Assembly (NCBI GenBank): GCA_016202645.1
Contig: JACQOF010000146.1
Coordinates: 64,620-110,078, forward strand
Origin: a bacterium
GTDB taxonomy: Bacteria; Lindowbacteria; 2-12-FULL-62-27
Reading direction: 5' to 3'
Length of the DNA: 45,459 nt
Part shown: in pieces, positions 31,844-44,968 of the stretch
How the letters are laid out: every line of letters starts with the position of its first letter
Numbering within the stretch: position 1 is the first letter of the stretch
Translations under genes and position numbers: made by a program
The notes under the pieces: model-generated
The model's input: the letters and a program-made list of their open reading frames with translations, nothing else
Told to the model about the DNA's origin: nothing
Database searches by the model: none

Positions 31844-32901
31844 GTTTGCCGCTCAACATCGACGCCAGCGGAAGGTGGATGCGGACCGAGGGCGCCGCCG
31901 ACAGCGATGTCGTCGTTTCCAGTCGTGTCCGGCTGGCCCGGAACCTCAATGAACTGCCTTTCCCGCATGTTGCCGCCACCGACGTCCTCAAGGCGGTCCG
32001 CGAGCAGGTCACGCAGGCGGCCCAGTCGAGCAAGCTTCTTCAGAAGGCCCATCACATCCGGCTGGAGGATTTATCGGACGTGGAAAAGCAGGTGTTGATC
32101 GAGCGGCACCTGATCAACCAGCGCCTGCTCGAATCCAAAATCGCCTCCGTGATCGTCGAGCAGGAGGAGATCATTTCGGTCATGGTCAACGAGGAGGACC
32201 ATCTGCGGATGCAGGCCCTCGAACCCGGCCTCGCGATGATCGACACCTGGCGCCTGACTGACACCCTCGACAACGAGCTCGAAGGCGCTCTCGACTATGC
32301 CTTCCGGCCCGACGTCGGATACTGCACGGCGTGTCCGACCAACGTCGGCACCGGCATGCGCGCCAGCGTCCTCGTGCATCTGCCCGGCCTCGTGGAGACG
32401 AAGCAGATCGACAAGGTCCTCAAGGCCGTTTCGCATCTGGGCTTGGCCGTCCGCGGCTTTTACGGGGAGGGAACGGAGCCGATGTCGAACTTTTTTCAGA
32501 TCTCAAACCAGATTACGCTCTCCCGCGCGGAAGAGGAGATCGTCGACAACATCGAGAAAATCACCAAGCAGATCGCCTCGAAGGAGCGCGAGGCGCGCAA
32601 GTGGCTTTATTCGGAGAATCATCTTCGCGTGGAGGACACCATCTTCCGGGCCTGGGGCATTCTCCGGCACGCAAGGCTTCTCTCCTCCAAGGAATCGATG
32701 AACCTCCTCTCGTCCCTGCGGCTCGGCGTCTATTACAAACTCATCCCCGACATCACCCCGCAGATGCTCAACGAACTCTTCGTCCTCATCCAGCCCGCGC
32801 ACCTCTGCGTCGCCTCCGGCAAGGACCTCCAGGCCGAGGACCGCGACGTCGCGCGAGCGGAACTGATCCGCGCCCGCCTGCGGATGAAGGCGGCGGGATG
32901 A
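31840..32901 (+). CDS. mcsB: McsB protein-arginine kinase
   Basis: 353-residue kinase of the guanido-phosphotransferase fold that phosphorylates arginines on proteins to mark them for ClpC/ClpP. Family landmarks are SSRVRLARNLNELPFP, the catalytic loop VMVNEEDHLRMQ, CTACPTNVGTGMRAS and the C-terminal SLRLGVYYKLIP. Length matches McsB (about 350-360). It overlaps mcsA, and clpC follows 21 bases later, as in Firmicutes. The ctsR repressor gene that usually leads this operon is absent here. Confidence 0.95.
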   Translation: MSLPLNIDASGRWMRTEGAADSDVVVSSRVRLARNLNELPFPHVAATDVLKAVREQVTQAAQSSKLLQKAHHIRLEDLSDVEKQVLIERHLINQRLLESKIASVIVEQEEIISVMVNEEDHLRMQALEPGLAMIDTWRLTDTLDNELEGALDYAFRPDVGYCTACPTNVGTGMRASVLVHLPGLVETKQIDKVLKAVSHLGLAVRGFYGEGTEPMSNFFQISNQITLSRAEEEIVDNIEKITKQIASKEREARKWLYSENHLRVEDTIFRAWGILRHARLLSSKESMNLLSSLRLGVYYKLIPDITPQMLNELFVLIQPAHLCVASGKDLQAEDRDVARAELIRARLRMKAAG

Positions 32902-32922
32902 AACAGTTCGAGGTTGAGACAT

Positions 32923-35395
<2,473 letters not shown>

Positions 35396-35403
<8 letters not shown>

Positions 35404-38400
35404 ATTTTCCGCCCGCGCCGCTCTCTGCCTCCTCGCCGCCGCCCTCCTTCTGTCCGCTGCCGGCCCCGCGGCTGCCGACATTGCCCGGGATTTCAACACG
35501 GGCGTGTATCTTTACAAGAAGGGCGAGTACGACCTTGCGGCGAAAACTTTTGAAATGATCCTCGACAAATTCCCGGGGGACGAGCGGACAGACGAAGTTC
35601 TCTACTGGTACGGGGAGTGCCGGTACTATCAGGACAAATTTCCGGATGCCCTCGGGATCTACAAGAAACTCGCCGCGGAATACCCGAAATCCAAGTTTAC
35701 GCTCAAGGGCCTGTTCTCGGCCGGATATGCCGCCATGAAGTTGAACAAATACCGCGACGCCGCCGCGTTTTTCAAGGAGGTTGCCGCGGACCCCGGGACT
35801 GACCGGGAGCGGGTTGTCGATTGCCGGATCCAGATCGCGCAGTGTTTCCTCAAGGAGGGCGACGACCGCGAAGCTGAAAAAGCCCTGCGCGAAATTCTGG
35901 CGACGCCGAAACTTCCGTCGGCCGGCCGCCAGGAGGCCGAATTTGAACTCGGCAGGGTCCTCGTCCGGACCGGGCGCTCCGCTGAGGCGCGGTCGGCGTT
36001 CACGCGGGCCTCTGAAAAAAGCGGCCCCCATCAGGCCGAGGCATTCATGGCCCTCGGGGACGCCGCGTACGCCGAAGGAAAATATCCGGAAAGCATCGAG
36101 TGGTATGACAAGATCATCCGGAAGGTCCGCGGCGTGCCGCAGGCGTTCCGCGCCCGCGCGGTCTACAATTCCGCCTGGTCCCTCCTCGCCCTGGGCGAGA
36201 CCGACAAGGCCCTCAGCCGGTTCGGAGAAGTGGTTGAGGACAAGGAGGCGTCGCAGGACATCCGCGGGGACGCGGCGATCCGGCAGGCGATCCTGTACCG
36301 GGAGAAAGGCGCCGACAAATTGGCGGGGGAAAAGTCCGAGGCGGCGGAAAAGATCGCCGAGGAAAGCGCCCAGCCAAACCTCCGGAATGAAGTCCTGCTC
36401 TTCCGGGCGGAATCGGCTTTCCTCGCAAAAAAATTCGACGTGGCTCTCGCGCACCTCGCGCAGGTGACCGACAAGGGATACCGCGTCCTCAGGCTTACCG
36501 GACAGATTTTCTTCGAAAGCGGACGCACGGCGGACGCGGCGCTCTATTTTGACCGCGCGGCGGTCGCGGCCCCGAACCGCTCCGCGATCAATCTCTGCCT
36601 CTTCGACATGGCCCAGAGCCATTTCCTGTCGGGCGCGTTCGACACCGCGGTCCTCGCGCTCGGCCGGATCAAGGATCCGGAACCGGATTTGAACGCGCGC
36701 CTCCAGCCGTTTCTGGCCGAGGCCCTGCAGAGCGCCGGCAAATTCGTCGAGGCAGCCAGGCAGTACGAGGGGCTGGTTGCGGCGGCAAGTCTCGATACGT
36801 TCGCGGCCCAGCGGTATAGATATTTCGCCGCGCTCGCCTATTTTCAGGCCGACCGGCTGAACGAATCCTCGCGGATTCTCCGCTCCTTTGTGGATGCCCT
36901 TCCGGACATTCGCGATCCCAGATCGAGGGACGCCATTGCGGGGATCGCGGGCGACAGCGTGCAGGCGGGAGCTCTCCTCCTGCATGCCGACGTTCTGACC
37001 CGGCAGGGCCTCCACAAGGACGCGCTCGTGGCTTATCTCCGGGCGGTCTTCGCCGCGCGGACGGTCGGACCGGACGTCCTGTACCTGGCCTACACCCACC
37101 TCATCGACTTCGCGCTGGAACACGCGCCCGGCCGGGTCGCCGAGAACGCCGACGATTTTGTGGAGGCCCTCGGAGACACGCGGACGTACCGGTTTGTCAT
37201 CGAGCGCCTCTACGACGCCAACCACTACACGAACTTGTTGAAATATTCCGAGGACATCGCGTCGAAGTTTCCCAAGTCGTCGGAGTTGTACGGCCGCGCG
37301 CTCTATTACCGGATGATGACGTTTTACCAGCGCCGGAAGTTTTCAGCGGCGTCGGGGAAACAGGAGGAACTGGCGAAGTGGCTTGCGGATCATCCCGTGC
37401 GGGACTTGGCCGAAGGGTCGGATTTCTGGCGGGCCAGGATCAGTCAGGAACAGGGCGACCGGGCCGCAGCCAAGGGCGCGTTTCTTTCGTACCTCGATCT
37501 TCATCCGACGGGAAGATATACGGCTGAAGCGCGGTTCAACCTCGGGCTTCTGGCCCTCGACGACCGGGAGCTTCAAGACGCCGAGCGGGAATTTCTGAAA
37601 CTCCTGGCCGGCAAATCCCAGTCTGACATTCTCGCCGCTCCACTCCTCGCTGACGCCCAGTACAACCTCGCCTCCGTCCGGATCCTCCAGGACCGATTCG
37701 CCGACGCGCTGGCCCTCCTGGAAATTCTTGCGGCGCACAAGAGTTTCAAAAATGATCCGGACTATCTGTACAAGATCGGGTATGTTTACGTCGCGGTCGG
37801 GCGATTCCAGGAGGCCGAAGCGCATTATAGAAATATTATCGGGATGGGCGACGTCCCGGGCGGCACGATGGACAACGCCGTCTACGCGCTGTTCTCCCTG
37901 CTCTACCGGTCCGAGCGGTACCCGGAACTCGAAGCCGACTTCAACCGCTACAGCGGCCGGATCAAAGACAAGACCCTCCAGGCCCGGGCCAAGTATCTCA
38001 TGGGAATGACGCTGTTTGACGCCGAGCGGTACAACGATGCGATGGTTTTTTTCAAGGCGGTCAAGACCCCGAAAGACACGGAGCTGGTGCTCGACGCCGG
38101 CATGCGGCTGGCCGATTGCGATTACAACTTGAAACGGTACAAAACCGCCCTCGAACGATACACGGAGATCGCCGAGGATTATCCGGCCACCCACTGGGGC
38201 CGCGAGGCCTTGTACGCGTCCGGACTCTGCAAAATCAAGCTCGGATTTCCGGAAGGGGCACTCTCCGGGTTTGAGCGGTTCCTTCAGCAGAATCCCGACG
38301 AGCCCCTGGCCATGGACGTGGCGCGGGAGGCCGCGCGGCTTTATCTCAGCCTCGGAGATCTGGAATCCGCGGAACAGAAACTGGATTTTCTCGAAAAACG

Positions 38401-40195
38401 GAAAGTGGAAGGATCCATGCTGGAGGAAATCATGCGGATGCGCATCCGCATCTGGCATCGGCGCGGGGACGCCGACAAGGTCCTCACGCTCGCCAAATCC
38501 CACCGCGGGGCCTACGGGCCGAACGTCGAAGTGACGCTGGCGGCGGCCGAATCGGCCATCCGGCTCGGGCGGGCCCAGGAGGCGCTCGACGCGATGGAGG
38601 GGTTTGACAGCCGGGAGGTCGACACGCACGACCGGGCGTTCATGGATTTTTACCGCGCGGAAGCCCTCCATAAACTCGGCCGGGACGGCGCGGTCGAACT
38701 CTACCGGCGGCTGGCCGATTTCGGCGACACCGAAATCCGCCTCTCCTCCCGGTATCGCTACGGCATGTTTTTTCTGGGCCGCCGGGAATATGCGCCGGCC
38801 CGGGAGATGTTCGTTTCCGTGATCTCGGATCCGGCCGCGCCGCTGATGAGCTTTTTTCAGGAGTCGATCCTCTCGGCGCTTGGGGCGGCGAAGGAAGCGA
38901 ATGAACCGGAGCAGACCCGGAAAATATACGCGGCCTTCAAGGACCGGATCTCGGCCGAATCGAACCGCATCGCGTCGGCGGAATACAACCTGTGGGCGAA
39001 TCTCGCGATCAAGGACAACGCCAAATCCCAGGCGGCCATCCAGGAACTTCTGGCCCTCCATCTCGACCCCCGCCGACGCGCGGAAATTCTGATGGTGTCC
39101 GCCCAGCTTCACGAGGCGGCGGAGGACTACGCCGGCGCCGACGCAATTTACGGCGGCGTCATGGACAACCCGGATGCGCCCGAGGAGATCCGGCGGAAAG
39201 CCGAGGCGCGGAAAGTCGAACTGGGTATTTTGCGGGGCGAGACCGGCCGGCCGATCCTCGAGGCGTATCTCGAGGCCGGCCACCGCGGCGAGTGGGCCGG
39301 CCGCGCGGCGGAGTCTCTGCTGGCGGCGGCCGTCGCGGACAAACGCTACGCCGACATCATCCGCACCGTGGACCTCATCCAGAGGAAACTCGATACCGTC
39401 CGGCCCGCGGCGCGGTACGCGTCCGCGCTCGCGCATCTCTCCCTGTCCGATACGGCGGGCGCCCTGGAGGATTTTCGGCGGGTCGTGGCGGAAGGATCCT
39501 CGGAAACATTTTACATCGCCTGGTCGGCCTATCGCCTGGCTCAGGACGAACTTATCCAGAGGCGTATGCCGGAAGCCGGAAATTTTCTGAAGCTGGCGTG
39601 GCGTCATCGCGTCAATCTCGATACGCCCGCCGCCCTCAATACGTACGGCCAGCTTGCCGAAATACTGGTTGAGAGCACCGATTTCGCGGGCATTCAAGCG
39701 CTCGCGGCTGACGCTCCGCCGGAAGGCCTCGGGTCCGAGCCGCATCTTCTCATGGGCCTGGCCGCATGGGCTTCGAATGATAACGCCGCGGCGGTCCGGC
39801 ACCTCAAGGAGGCCGTCACGACAACCGAACGCGTCAGGCCCCGCTATGCGGAGGCGCTCGTGCGCACCGGCGACACCCTGTCGGCGATCGCGGAATATGA
39901 ACGGCTCGCGGAAGGCCAGGGACCCGACGCAGGCCGCGCCCAGCTGACCGCGGCGACCCTCCTGGATTCGATCGGGAAATCCTCGGAGGGACTGATCGCC
40001 TATTACAAGGTCCTCGCCGTCCACGAATCGGATACCCAGTCGGAACTGGGCGCGGAGGCGCTCCTCGGAATCTCCCGGCTCTACGCCAGGCTCGGGGATG
40101 TCCAGAAATCAAAGGATGCCGCCTCCGAACTCATTAAAAAATATCCAAACAGCCGCCCGGCCAAAGAAGCGCAGGCGCTTGCGGGCGGGCCATAG
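35396..40195 (+). CDS. Giant periplasmic TPR-repeat protein (1599 residues)
   Basis: Exported scaffold made almost wholly of tetratricopeptide repeats. TTG 35396 overlaps the end of clpC by eight bases (frame ttg-gtt-aaa) and opens a clear signal peptide (KFSARAALCLLAAALLLSAA, cleavage after PAAA). Repeats run from YLYKKGEYDLAAKTFEMIL to AKDAASELIKKYPNSRPAKE near the end, many with the YPxS/FPxS turn typical of YbgF/BamD-like TPRs (KFPGDERTDEVLYWYGECRY). No catalytic motif is visible. Its place before ExbB/ExbD/TonB suggests a periplasmic scaffold for that energised system. The eight-base overlap implies co-expression with clpC. Confidence 0.85.
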
Positions 40196-40223
40196 TTCAA
40201 TCAAACTGGAGGAGATGCCAATC

Positions 40224-40592
40224 ATGAAAACGGGGATTTGGATTTTGTGTTTGACGGTGCTGGGACTGGGAATGCTGACGGCGGGATTCTGCGCGACCGC
40301 GTCCGCCGCGGAGCGGACGGAAGAGGCAACCGTGCTGGGCAAGGACCGGTCGAAGCAGGCCGGGGTCGTGCCTTCGGACACGCGCGCGGCGGAAGTCGAC
40401 TCCAAGCTGAAACAGGAGGAGACGCCGTCCGGCCTGAAATCGGGCGCGCCGGGCGTTCGGACTTCGCAGAAAATGGAAAAACCGAAAATGGCCGAGCCGG
40501 AGCGCAAGAAGCCGGAGGGCCGGAAGGGATTCGGCGGGAATATCTGGATATGGATTCTGGTCATCGGGGGCATTGCCGCCGCGGCCGGATAA
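40224..40592 (+). CDS. Small exported protein with C-terminal membrane segment
   Basis: 122 residues: signal peptide (WILCLTVLGLGMLTAG, cleavage near SAA), a charged, low-complexity middle rich in Lys, Glu and Pro (EKPKMAEPERKKPEGRKG), and a C-terminal helix (NIWIWILVIGGIAAAAG) ending at the last residues. I start at ATG 40224, nine bases after GGAGGAG; ATG 40215 lies within that site. Not recognised. The position between the TPR protein and exbB suggests an accessory subunit spanning the periplasm. Confidence 0.75.
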   Translation: MKTGIWILCLTVLGLGMLTAGFCATASAAERTEEATVLGKDRSKQAGVVPSDTRAAEVDSKLKQEETPSGLKSGAPGVRTSQKMEKPKMAEPERKKPEGRKGFGGNIWIWILVIGGIAAAAG

Positions 40593-40625
40593 GGGCCGCC
40601 TGACGACTGAAAGGAGTCACGACCT

Positions 40626-41189
40626 ATGGGTGCGATAGTGGATTTGACGGCCAAGGGCGGTTTCATGATGGGGCCGCTCTATTTGACTGCCGTCGTCTGC
40701 CTGTTTTTCATCATCGAGCGGATTCAGGCGCTCTGGAAGTTCCACCAGCGTGAAGCGGCCTTTCTGGCTGACGTCGAGTCGGACGGGCTTGGAGCCGCGG
40801 CCGCGCGCGCCGGGGATTTCGGGCCGGCGCGGGTCATCGCCGGCGGCCGGGGCGTCGACGCGACTCTCGCGGAACTGACGGCCATCCTTGAAAGGGATCT
40901 TGGCAGGTTTTTGCACGGCCTCGCCGCCATCTACAAAGGCGCTCCGCTCATGGGACTGCTCGGGGCGACGCTCGGGATCATCAAGGTCTTCCGGAAACTC
41001 TCGGTGCAGGGCTTGGAACAGATGGAATACTTCGCCGGCGGAATTTCGGAAGTCCTCGTTACAACGGCAACGGGACTGCTGATTGCCATCCCCGCGCTGT
41101 TTTTCACGTTTTACCTGAATGGCCTGGTCGCGCGGAAAATCAGCCAGTACGAGACCCTCTACCTCACGGAAATCGAGAGGGGCCGGTAA
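40626..41189 (+). CDS. exbB: ExbB/TolQ/MotA-family proton channel subunit
   Basis: 187-residue inner-membrane protein with three helices: near YLTAVVCLFFIIERIQAL, around MGLLGATLGIIKVF and at LVTTATGLLIAIPALFF. The last two are the family's conserved pair with GLLGTVxGM- and TAxGLxxAIPA-type motifs. ExbB pentamers surround an ExbD dimer and pass protons. AAAGGAG precedes the ATG. It is shorter than E. coli ExbB (244). TolQ is the alternative, but the TonB gene two places downstream favours ExbB. Confidence 0.92.
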   Translation: MGAIVDLTAKGGFMMGPLYLTAVVCLFFIIERIQALWKFHQREAAFLADVESDGLGAAAARAGDFGPARVIAGGRGVDATLAELTAILERDLGRFLHGLAAIYKGAPLMGLLGATLGIIKVFRKLSVQGLEQMEYFAGGISEVLVTTATGLLIAIPALFFTFYLNGLVARKISQYETLYLTEIERGR

Positions 41190-41191
41190 AC

Positions 41192-41614
41192 ATGGGCGCG
41201 CCGCGCCGCCGCAAGACCCGGCTCCAGCTGACCGATCTCGATTTCGAGATCGTTCCGCTGGTGGACATGATTATTCTTCTGCTGATGTTCGTCGTCGTCA
41301 CCACCTCCTTCCGCGGCCAGCCGGGCATCAAGGTCGACCTGCCGGCTTCCGCTGCGACGCCGGCGGACATACCGCAGTACACCGAGGTGTCCATAGCGGC
41401 GGATGGGAAGATGTATCTCGGCCACGAGGAAATTGAGGACATTTCGGCCCTCGGGGCTGTCCTCCAGGAACGCGCCGCCGCGTCGCCTTCGAAAATCCTT
41501 TTCGTCCGCGCCGACCGCAGCACCCGGCACGGTCTCGTGGTGGCCGTGATCGACGTGGCGAAGCGCGCCGGATTTCTGGAGGCCACGATCGCGACGGTCA
41601 GCGCTCAGGAGTAG
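41192..41614 (+). CDS. exbD: ExbD/TolR-family protein
   Basis: 140-residue partner of ExbB, two bases after its stop codon. A basic N-terminus is followed by one helix carrying the proton-path aspartate D25 (IVPLVDMIILLLMFVVVT) and a periplasmic domain (IKVDLPASAA; RADRSTRHGLVVAVIDVAKR) typical of the family. Confidence 0.93.
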   Translation: MGAPRRRKTRLQLTDLDFEIVPLVDMIILLLMFVVVTTSFRGQPGIKVDLPASAATPADIPQYTEVSIAADGKMYLGHEEIEDISALGAVLQERAAASPSKILFVRADRSTRHGLVVAVIDVAKRAGFLEATIATVSAQE

Positions 41615-41634
41615 CGAGGAAGGGAAAATCTGAT

Positions 41635-42555
41635 ATGACGGCGGCGTTTCAGGACATCCGGGAATCGATCGAGGCTTGGATCCAGGATTATCTTTCCGTC
41701 GAGGAAAACCGCCGGGACGCCCGAAGCGCCGCGGCGTCGATGCTGATGTTCGTCGGCCTGCTCTTTTTTATCGCGCGCGGAAACATCGTGTCCTACATGC
41801 TCATCGAAAATCCCGGCCGCACGCTCACCGTTCGCTTTTCGCCGGCGCCCCAACCTCAGGTCGCCGAACTTGCCCAGACCCGGATCCAGCAGTCCCGGGC
41901 CGCGCCCAGGGCTGTGGAAGTCCCTCCGCCGCCTGAATCCGAACGGCCGCCCAGACTTCAGTCCCTGGCCTCCATGGCCGCCGCCCGGCCCGATTACTTC
42001 GGTAAACATCCCATCCTCCCGCCTCAGCCCGCGGACCGGCCGGTCGTCTCGGACGCGCCGGCGAGGTGGCGCGAGAAACCGACGCCCCAGGAGGCGAAGT
42101 CCGAGCGGCGCGCGTTCGGGTCCGCGTCGGTGGATATGCCGGAAGCGAAAATCGGCACGCCAACCGGGACGGCCGACCCATCCGCGTCGGAAGTTTCTTT
42201 CGACGTTCAAGTCACGCCGGGAACCGATGGAAAAGATTTCATTACCTTGTCCGGCCGCGCCGTGCCATCCTCCGTCGGCCGCCCCGGCGGAAAAGAGATG
42301 TCGTCCCGTCGTCCCATTTTGAAATCGCCTCTGCCGACCGTGCCGGAATGGTTCGAGCGCAAGGGTCTCGACAGTTTCGTGACGCTCCGGATCGTGATCT
42401 CGGCGTCCGGGAAGGTCGAATCGGCCGAAGTCGAAAAGACGAGCGGCTTCAAGGAAATGGACGGGGAGGCGCGCGAGAAGATTCTGCAGTGGGTATTTCA
42501 GCCGACGGGGTTTCGGGAGTCGATGGTGGTGAAGATCAATTATCGCCTCCGGTAA
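41635..42555 (+). CDS. tonB: TonB-type energy transducer
   Basis: 306 residues: a cytoplasmic lead of about 35 residues, one membrane helix (SMLMFVGLLFFIARGNIVSY), a Pro-rich periplasmic linker (RAVEVPPPPESERPPR and onward) and a C-terminal TonB domain (LDSFVTLRIVISASGKVESA; FKEMDGEAREKILQWVFQP). It carries proton-motive force from ExbB/ExbD to an outer-membrane partner. The gene directly downstream encodes an Omp85 protein rather than a TonB-dependent receptor, and I cannot see which protein it contacts. Confidence 0.9.
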   Translation: MTAAFQDIRESIEAWIQDYLSVEENRRDARSAAASMLMFVGLLFFIARGNIVSYMLIENPGRTLTVRFSPAPQPQVAELAQTRIQQSRAAPRAVEVPPPPESERPPRLQSLASMAAARPDYFGKHPILPPQPADRPVVSDAPARWREKPTPQEAKSERRAFGSASVDMPEAKIGTPTGTADPSASEVSFDVQVTPGTDGKDFITLSGRAVPSSVGRPGGKEMSSRRPILKSPLPTVPEWFERKGLDSFVTLRIVISASGKVESAEVEKTSGFKEMDGEAREKILQWVFQPTGFRESMVVKINYRLR

Positions 42556-42559
42556 GATC

Positions 42560-44959
42560 ATGAGTCGCTATTCAGCCCTCTCCGTCATTCCCGCGAACGC
42601 GGGAATCCAGTCTGCTGTGCGATTGATTTGGCTCGCCGCCGCTCTCCTCTGTCTCGCCGCGCCCGCCGCGGCCATCGACGTCTACCGGGTGGATCGGATC
42701 GACTTCGAGGGGAACCGCCAGCACACGTATAACGAACTCCGGCTCTCGGTCCAGTTGCTCGAGGGCGCGGTCCTGACGAAGGAGGCGTTGAAAACGGCCT
42801 CGAGCGAGGACGTTCACCGCCTCTACGCCACCGGATTTTTTTCGGACGTCCGCGTCGACGTGAAATTCGGGCCGGAATCGACGGCGGGCGTTACGTATCT
42901 CTTGACCGAACAGCCCCAGATCGTTGAAGTGGCCTTTACGGGACTCGATAGACTCGACGAGAAGACCCTCAAGGACGTCCTCCCCACCAATTTTTCAGCG
43001 GGGAATTTTCTCAATGAATTTATGCGGAAACGCGCCGAACAGGCGATCCTGGGGCGATATCTCGAGGAGGGATTTTATTTCGCGAAGGTGACGACGGACC
43101 TGGAGACCGTGGAGGAGGACAAGGTCCGGGTGAGGTTCGTCGTGGAGGAAGGGGACAAGCTCAAGGTCGGCCGGTTCGACGTCAAGTTTGACCGGCGGCT
43201 CGGGCCGTTCGAGGGGTGGCGCCGGAAAATGCAGATCAAATGGCACTTCAGCACGGGTCGCGGCGCGGTCTTCTCGAAGGAACTCCTGAACAACGACATC
43301 AAGCGGTTCATCGACATCCTGAAAGAGAAGGGATACCTTCTCGCGGCGATCGAGCCGCGCACGCGGGTGAACGAGAAAAAACGCAGGATGGACGTCGAAC
43401 TCGTCGTCCACCTCGGGCCGCGCCTTCGCGTCGGGCATATCTCCTTTGAGGGATATGATGTCCTCGACGAGAAAACCCTCAGGGCACAGCTCGCGCTCAA
43501 GACTGGGGAGATTTTTGATCTTAAGAAATTTTCCAAAACCCTCGACAACATCCGCGCGGCTTACGAGAAGGAGGGTTACCTCGAGGCCGAGGTGATCCAC
43601 CGGCCGACCATCCTCGAAGAGGCGGCCCGGGTCGATTTTATGGTCAGCATCACCGAGGGGCAGATGATTTACGTCGAGCAGATCGTGATCGAAGGACTCA
43701 CCAAGACCCGCGCCAAGATCGCGCGGCGGGAGATCGTGCAGGAGGAGGGACAGCGGTACGACGGGGAGAAAGTTGACCTGTCGAAACGAAACCTCAACAA
43801 CACCGGGTATTTTGAAAACGTGATCGTCCTGACCGAACGCGGCTCCAAGCCGAACGCGCGGGTCCTTGTCTTTCGGCTCGCGGAGGGCAGGACCGGCACG
43901 CTTCAGCTCGGGATGGGATTTTCCTCCCTCAGCGGATTCGTCGGGTTTACGGCGATTCAGAAAAGAAATTTTGATTTTTTCGACCACCCATTTAAAAAGG
44001 ACAGCCAGAGCCCCTATTTCACCGGCGCCGGGCAGAACATTTCCACGTCAATTGAGATCGGATCCAAACGGACCAACTTCGATGTCTCTTGGACCAACCC
44101 CTGGATCAATGACCGACTGCGGTCCGACCGGCCCAGTCCCAAATTCCCGACGTCCCTCACGACGCGGGTGTTTCGGTCGGGAAACGAGTTCGACGAATAT
44201 AAGGAGGAACGGGCGGGCGGGCAGTTCCGTTTCGGGCGGCGCTTCGGGAATTATCTCTCCGGAACGATCGGGTACCGGCTGGAGGGAGTGTCGCTGTCGG
44301 ATATCACGATCAACGCGCCGACATCGGTTCTCCTCCTCGGCAACCGGGACGACAAGGTCTCCGCGCTCTCGTTTGGGCTCAGCTTCGACCGGACGGACAA
44401 CGTCTTCTGGCCGACGCGGGGATTCCGCGTGTCCCTGGATGACGAGGTCGCGGGTCTCGGCGGCAACGTCAAATTCAACCGGCCGACCTTCGATTTCCGC
44501 GCCTATCGTCCGGGCGGTTGGAAGAACGTGATTGCCTTCCAGTCGCACTTTGTGACGGTGTCCAATCCTTTCAATGATGATCTGCCGCCTGACTACGAGC
44601 GATTTTATCTCGGCGGGCCGAGCACCATCCGCGGATATGACGACCGGGAAATCAACATTCGGAACGCCAAAGGCCAGAGAGAGGGCGGCCGGACGGCGGC
44701 CTACTACCGGCTCGAATACCGGATCCCGGTCGTCGAACAGACCTTCAGCGTCATTCTCTTCAACGACGGCGGATTGGTCAGCGAAAAATCCTACGACTTT
44801 GACGCCGACTTCAAACCCAGCCTCGGCGTCGGCATCCACGTCCAGAGCCCCATGGGCCCCCTCCGGCTCGATTTCGGTTACAGGATGGCGGACACGTACA
44901 AGGGCGCGAACGACAAGGGCCAATTCGAACCGCACTTCTCTTTTGGATCGCAATTCTGA
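42560..44959 (+). CDS. BamA/Omp85-family outer membrane protein
   Basis: 799 residues: signal peptide, five POTRA-like repeats (about 35-430; each with an FxGxxxxxEKTLR-type start such as ISFEGYDVLDEKTLR), then a 16-strand-type barrel with the family's loop-6 motif as STIRGYDD. Omp85 proteins insert outer-membrane proteins or translocate polypeptides. ATG 42560 gives a first 19 residues that include SALSVIPANAGIQ, encoded by a dispersed palindromic repeat. GTG 42617 would start the signal peptide cleanly (RLIWLAAALLCLAAPAAA). BamA, TamA or a specialised paralogue cannot be separated here. Confidence 0.9.
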   Translation: MSRYSALSVIPANAGIQSAVRLIWLAAALLCLAAPAAAIDVYRVDRIDFEGNRQHTYNELRLSVQLLEGAVLTKEALKTASSEDVHRLYATGFFSDVRVDVKFGPESTAGVTYLLTEQPQIVEVAFTGLDRLDEKTLKDVLPTNFSAGNFLNEFMRKRAEQAILGRYLEEGFYFAKVTTDLETVEEDKVRVRFVVEEGDKLKVGRFDVKFDRRLGPFEGWRRKMQIKWHFSTGRGAVFSKELLNNDIKRFIDILKEKGYLLAAIEPRTRVNEKKRRMDVELVVHLGPRLRVGHISFEGYDVLDEKTLRAQLALKTGEIFDLKKFSKTLDNIRAAYEKEGYLEAEVIHRPTILEEAARVDFMVSITEGQMIYVEQIVIEGLTKTRAKIARREIVQEEGQRYDGEKVDLSKRNLNNTGYFENVIVLTERGSKPNARVLVFRLAEGRTGTLQLGMGFSSLSGFVGFTAIQKRNFDFFDHPFKKDSQSPYFTGAGQNISTSIEIGSKRTNFDVSWTNPWINDRLRSDRPSPKFPTSLTTRVFRSGNEFDEYKEERAGGQFRFGRRFGNYLSGTIGYRLEGVSLSDITINAPTSVLLLGNRDDKVSALSFGLSFDRTDNVFWPTRGFRVSLDDEVAGLGGNVKFNRPTFDFRAYRPGGWKNVIAFQSHFVTVSNPFNDDLPPDYERFYLGGPSTIRGYDDREINIRNAKGQREGGRTAAYYRLEYRIPVVEQTFSVILFNDGGLVSEKSYDFDADFKPSLGVGIHVQSPMGPLRLDFGYRMADTYKGANDKGQFEPHFSFGSQF
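42568..42610. repeat. Palindromic VIPANAGIQ repeat inside the Omp85 gene
   Basis: 43 bases matching 7710-7752 at 42 positions. It lies eight bases after the ATG and is read through in frame. Confidence 0.92.
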
Positions 44960-44968
44960 AGTGCGGGC

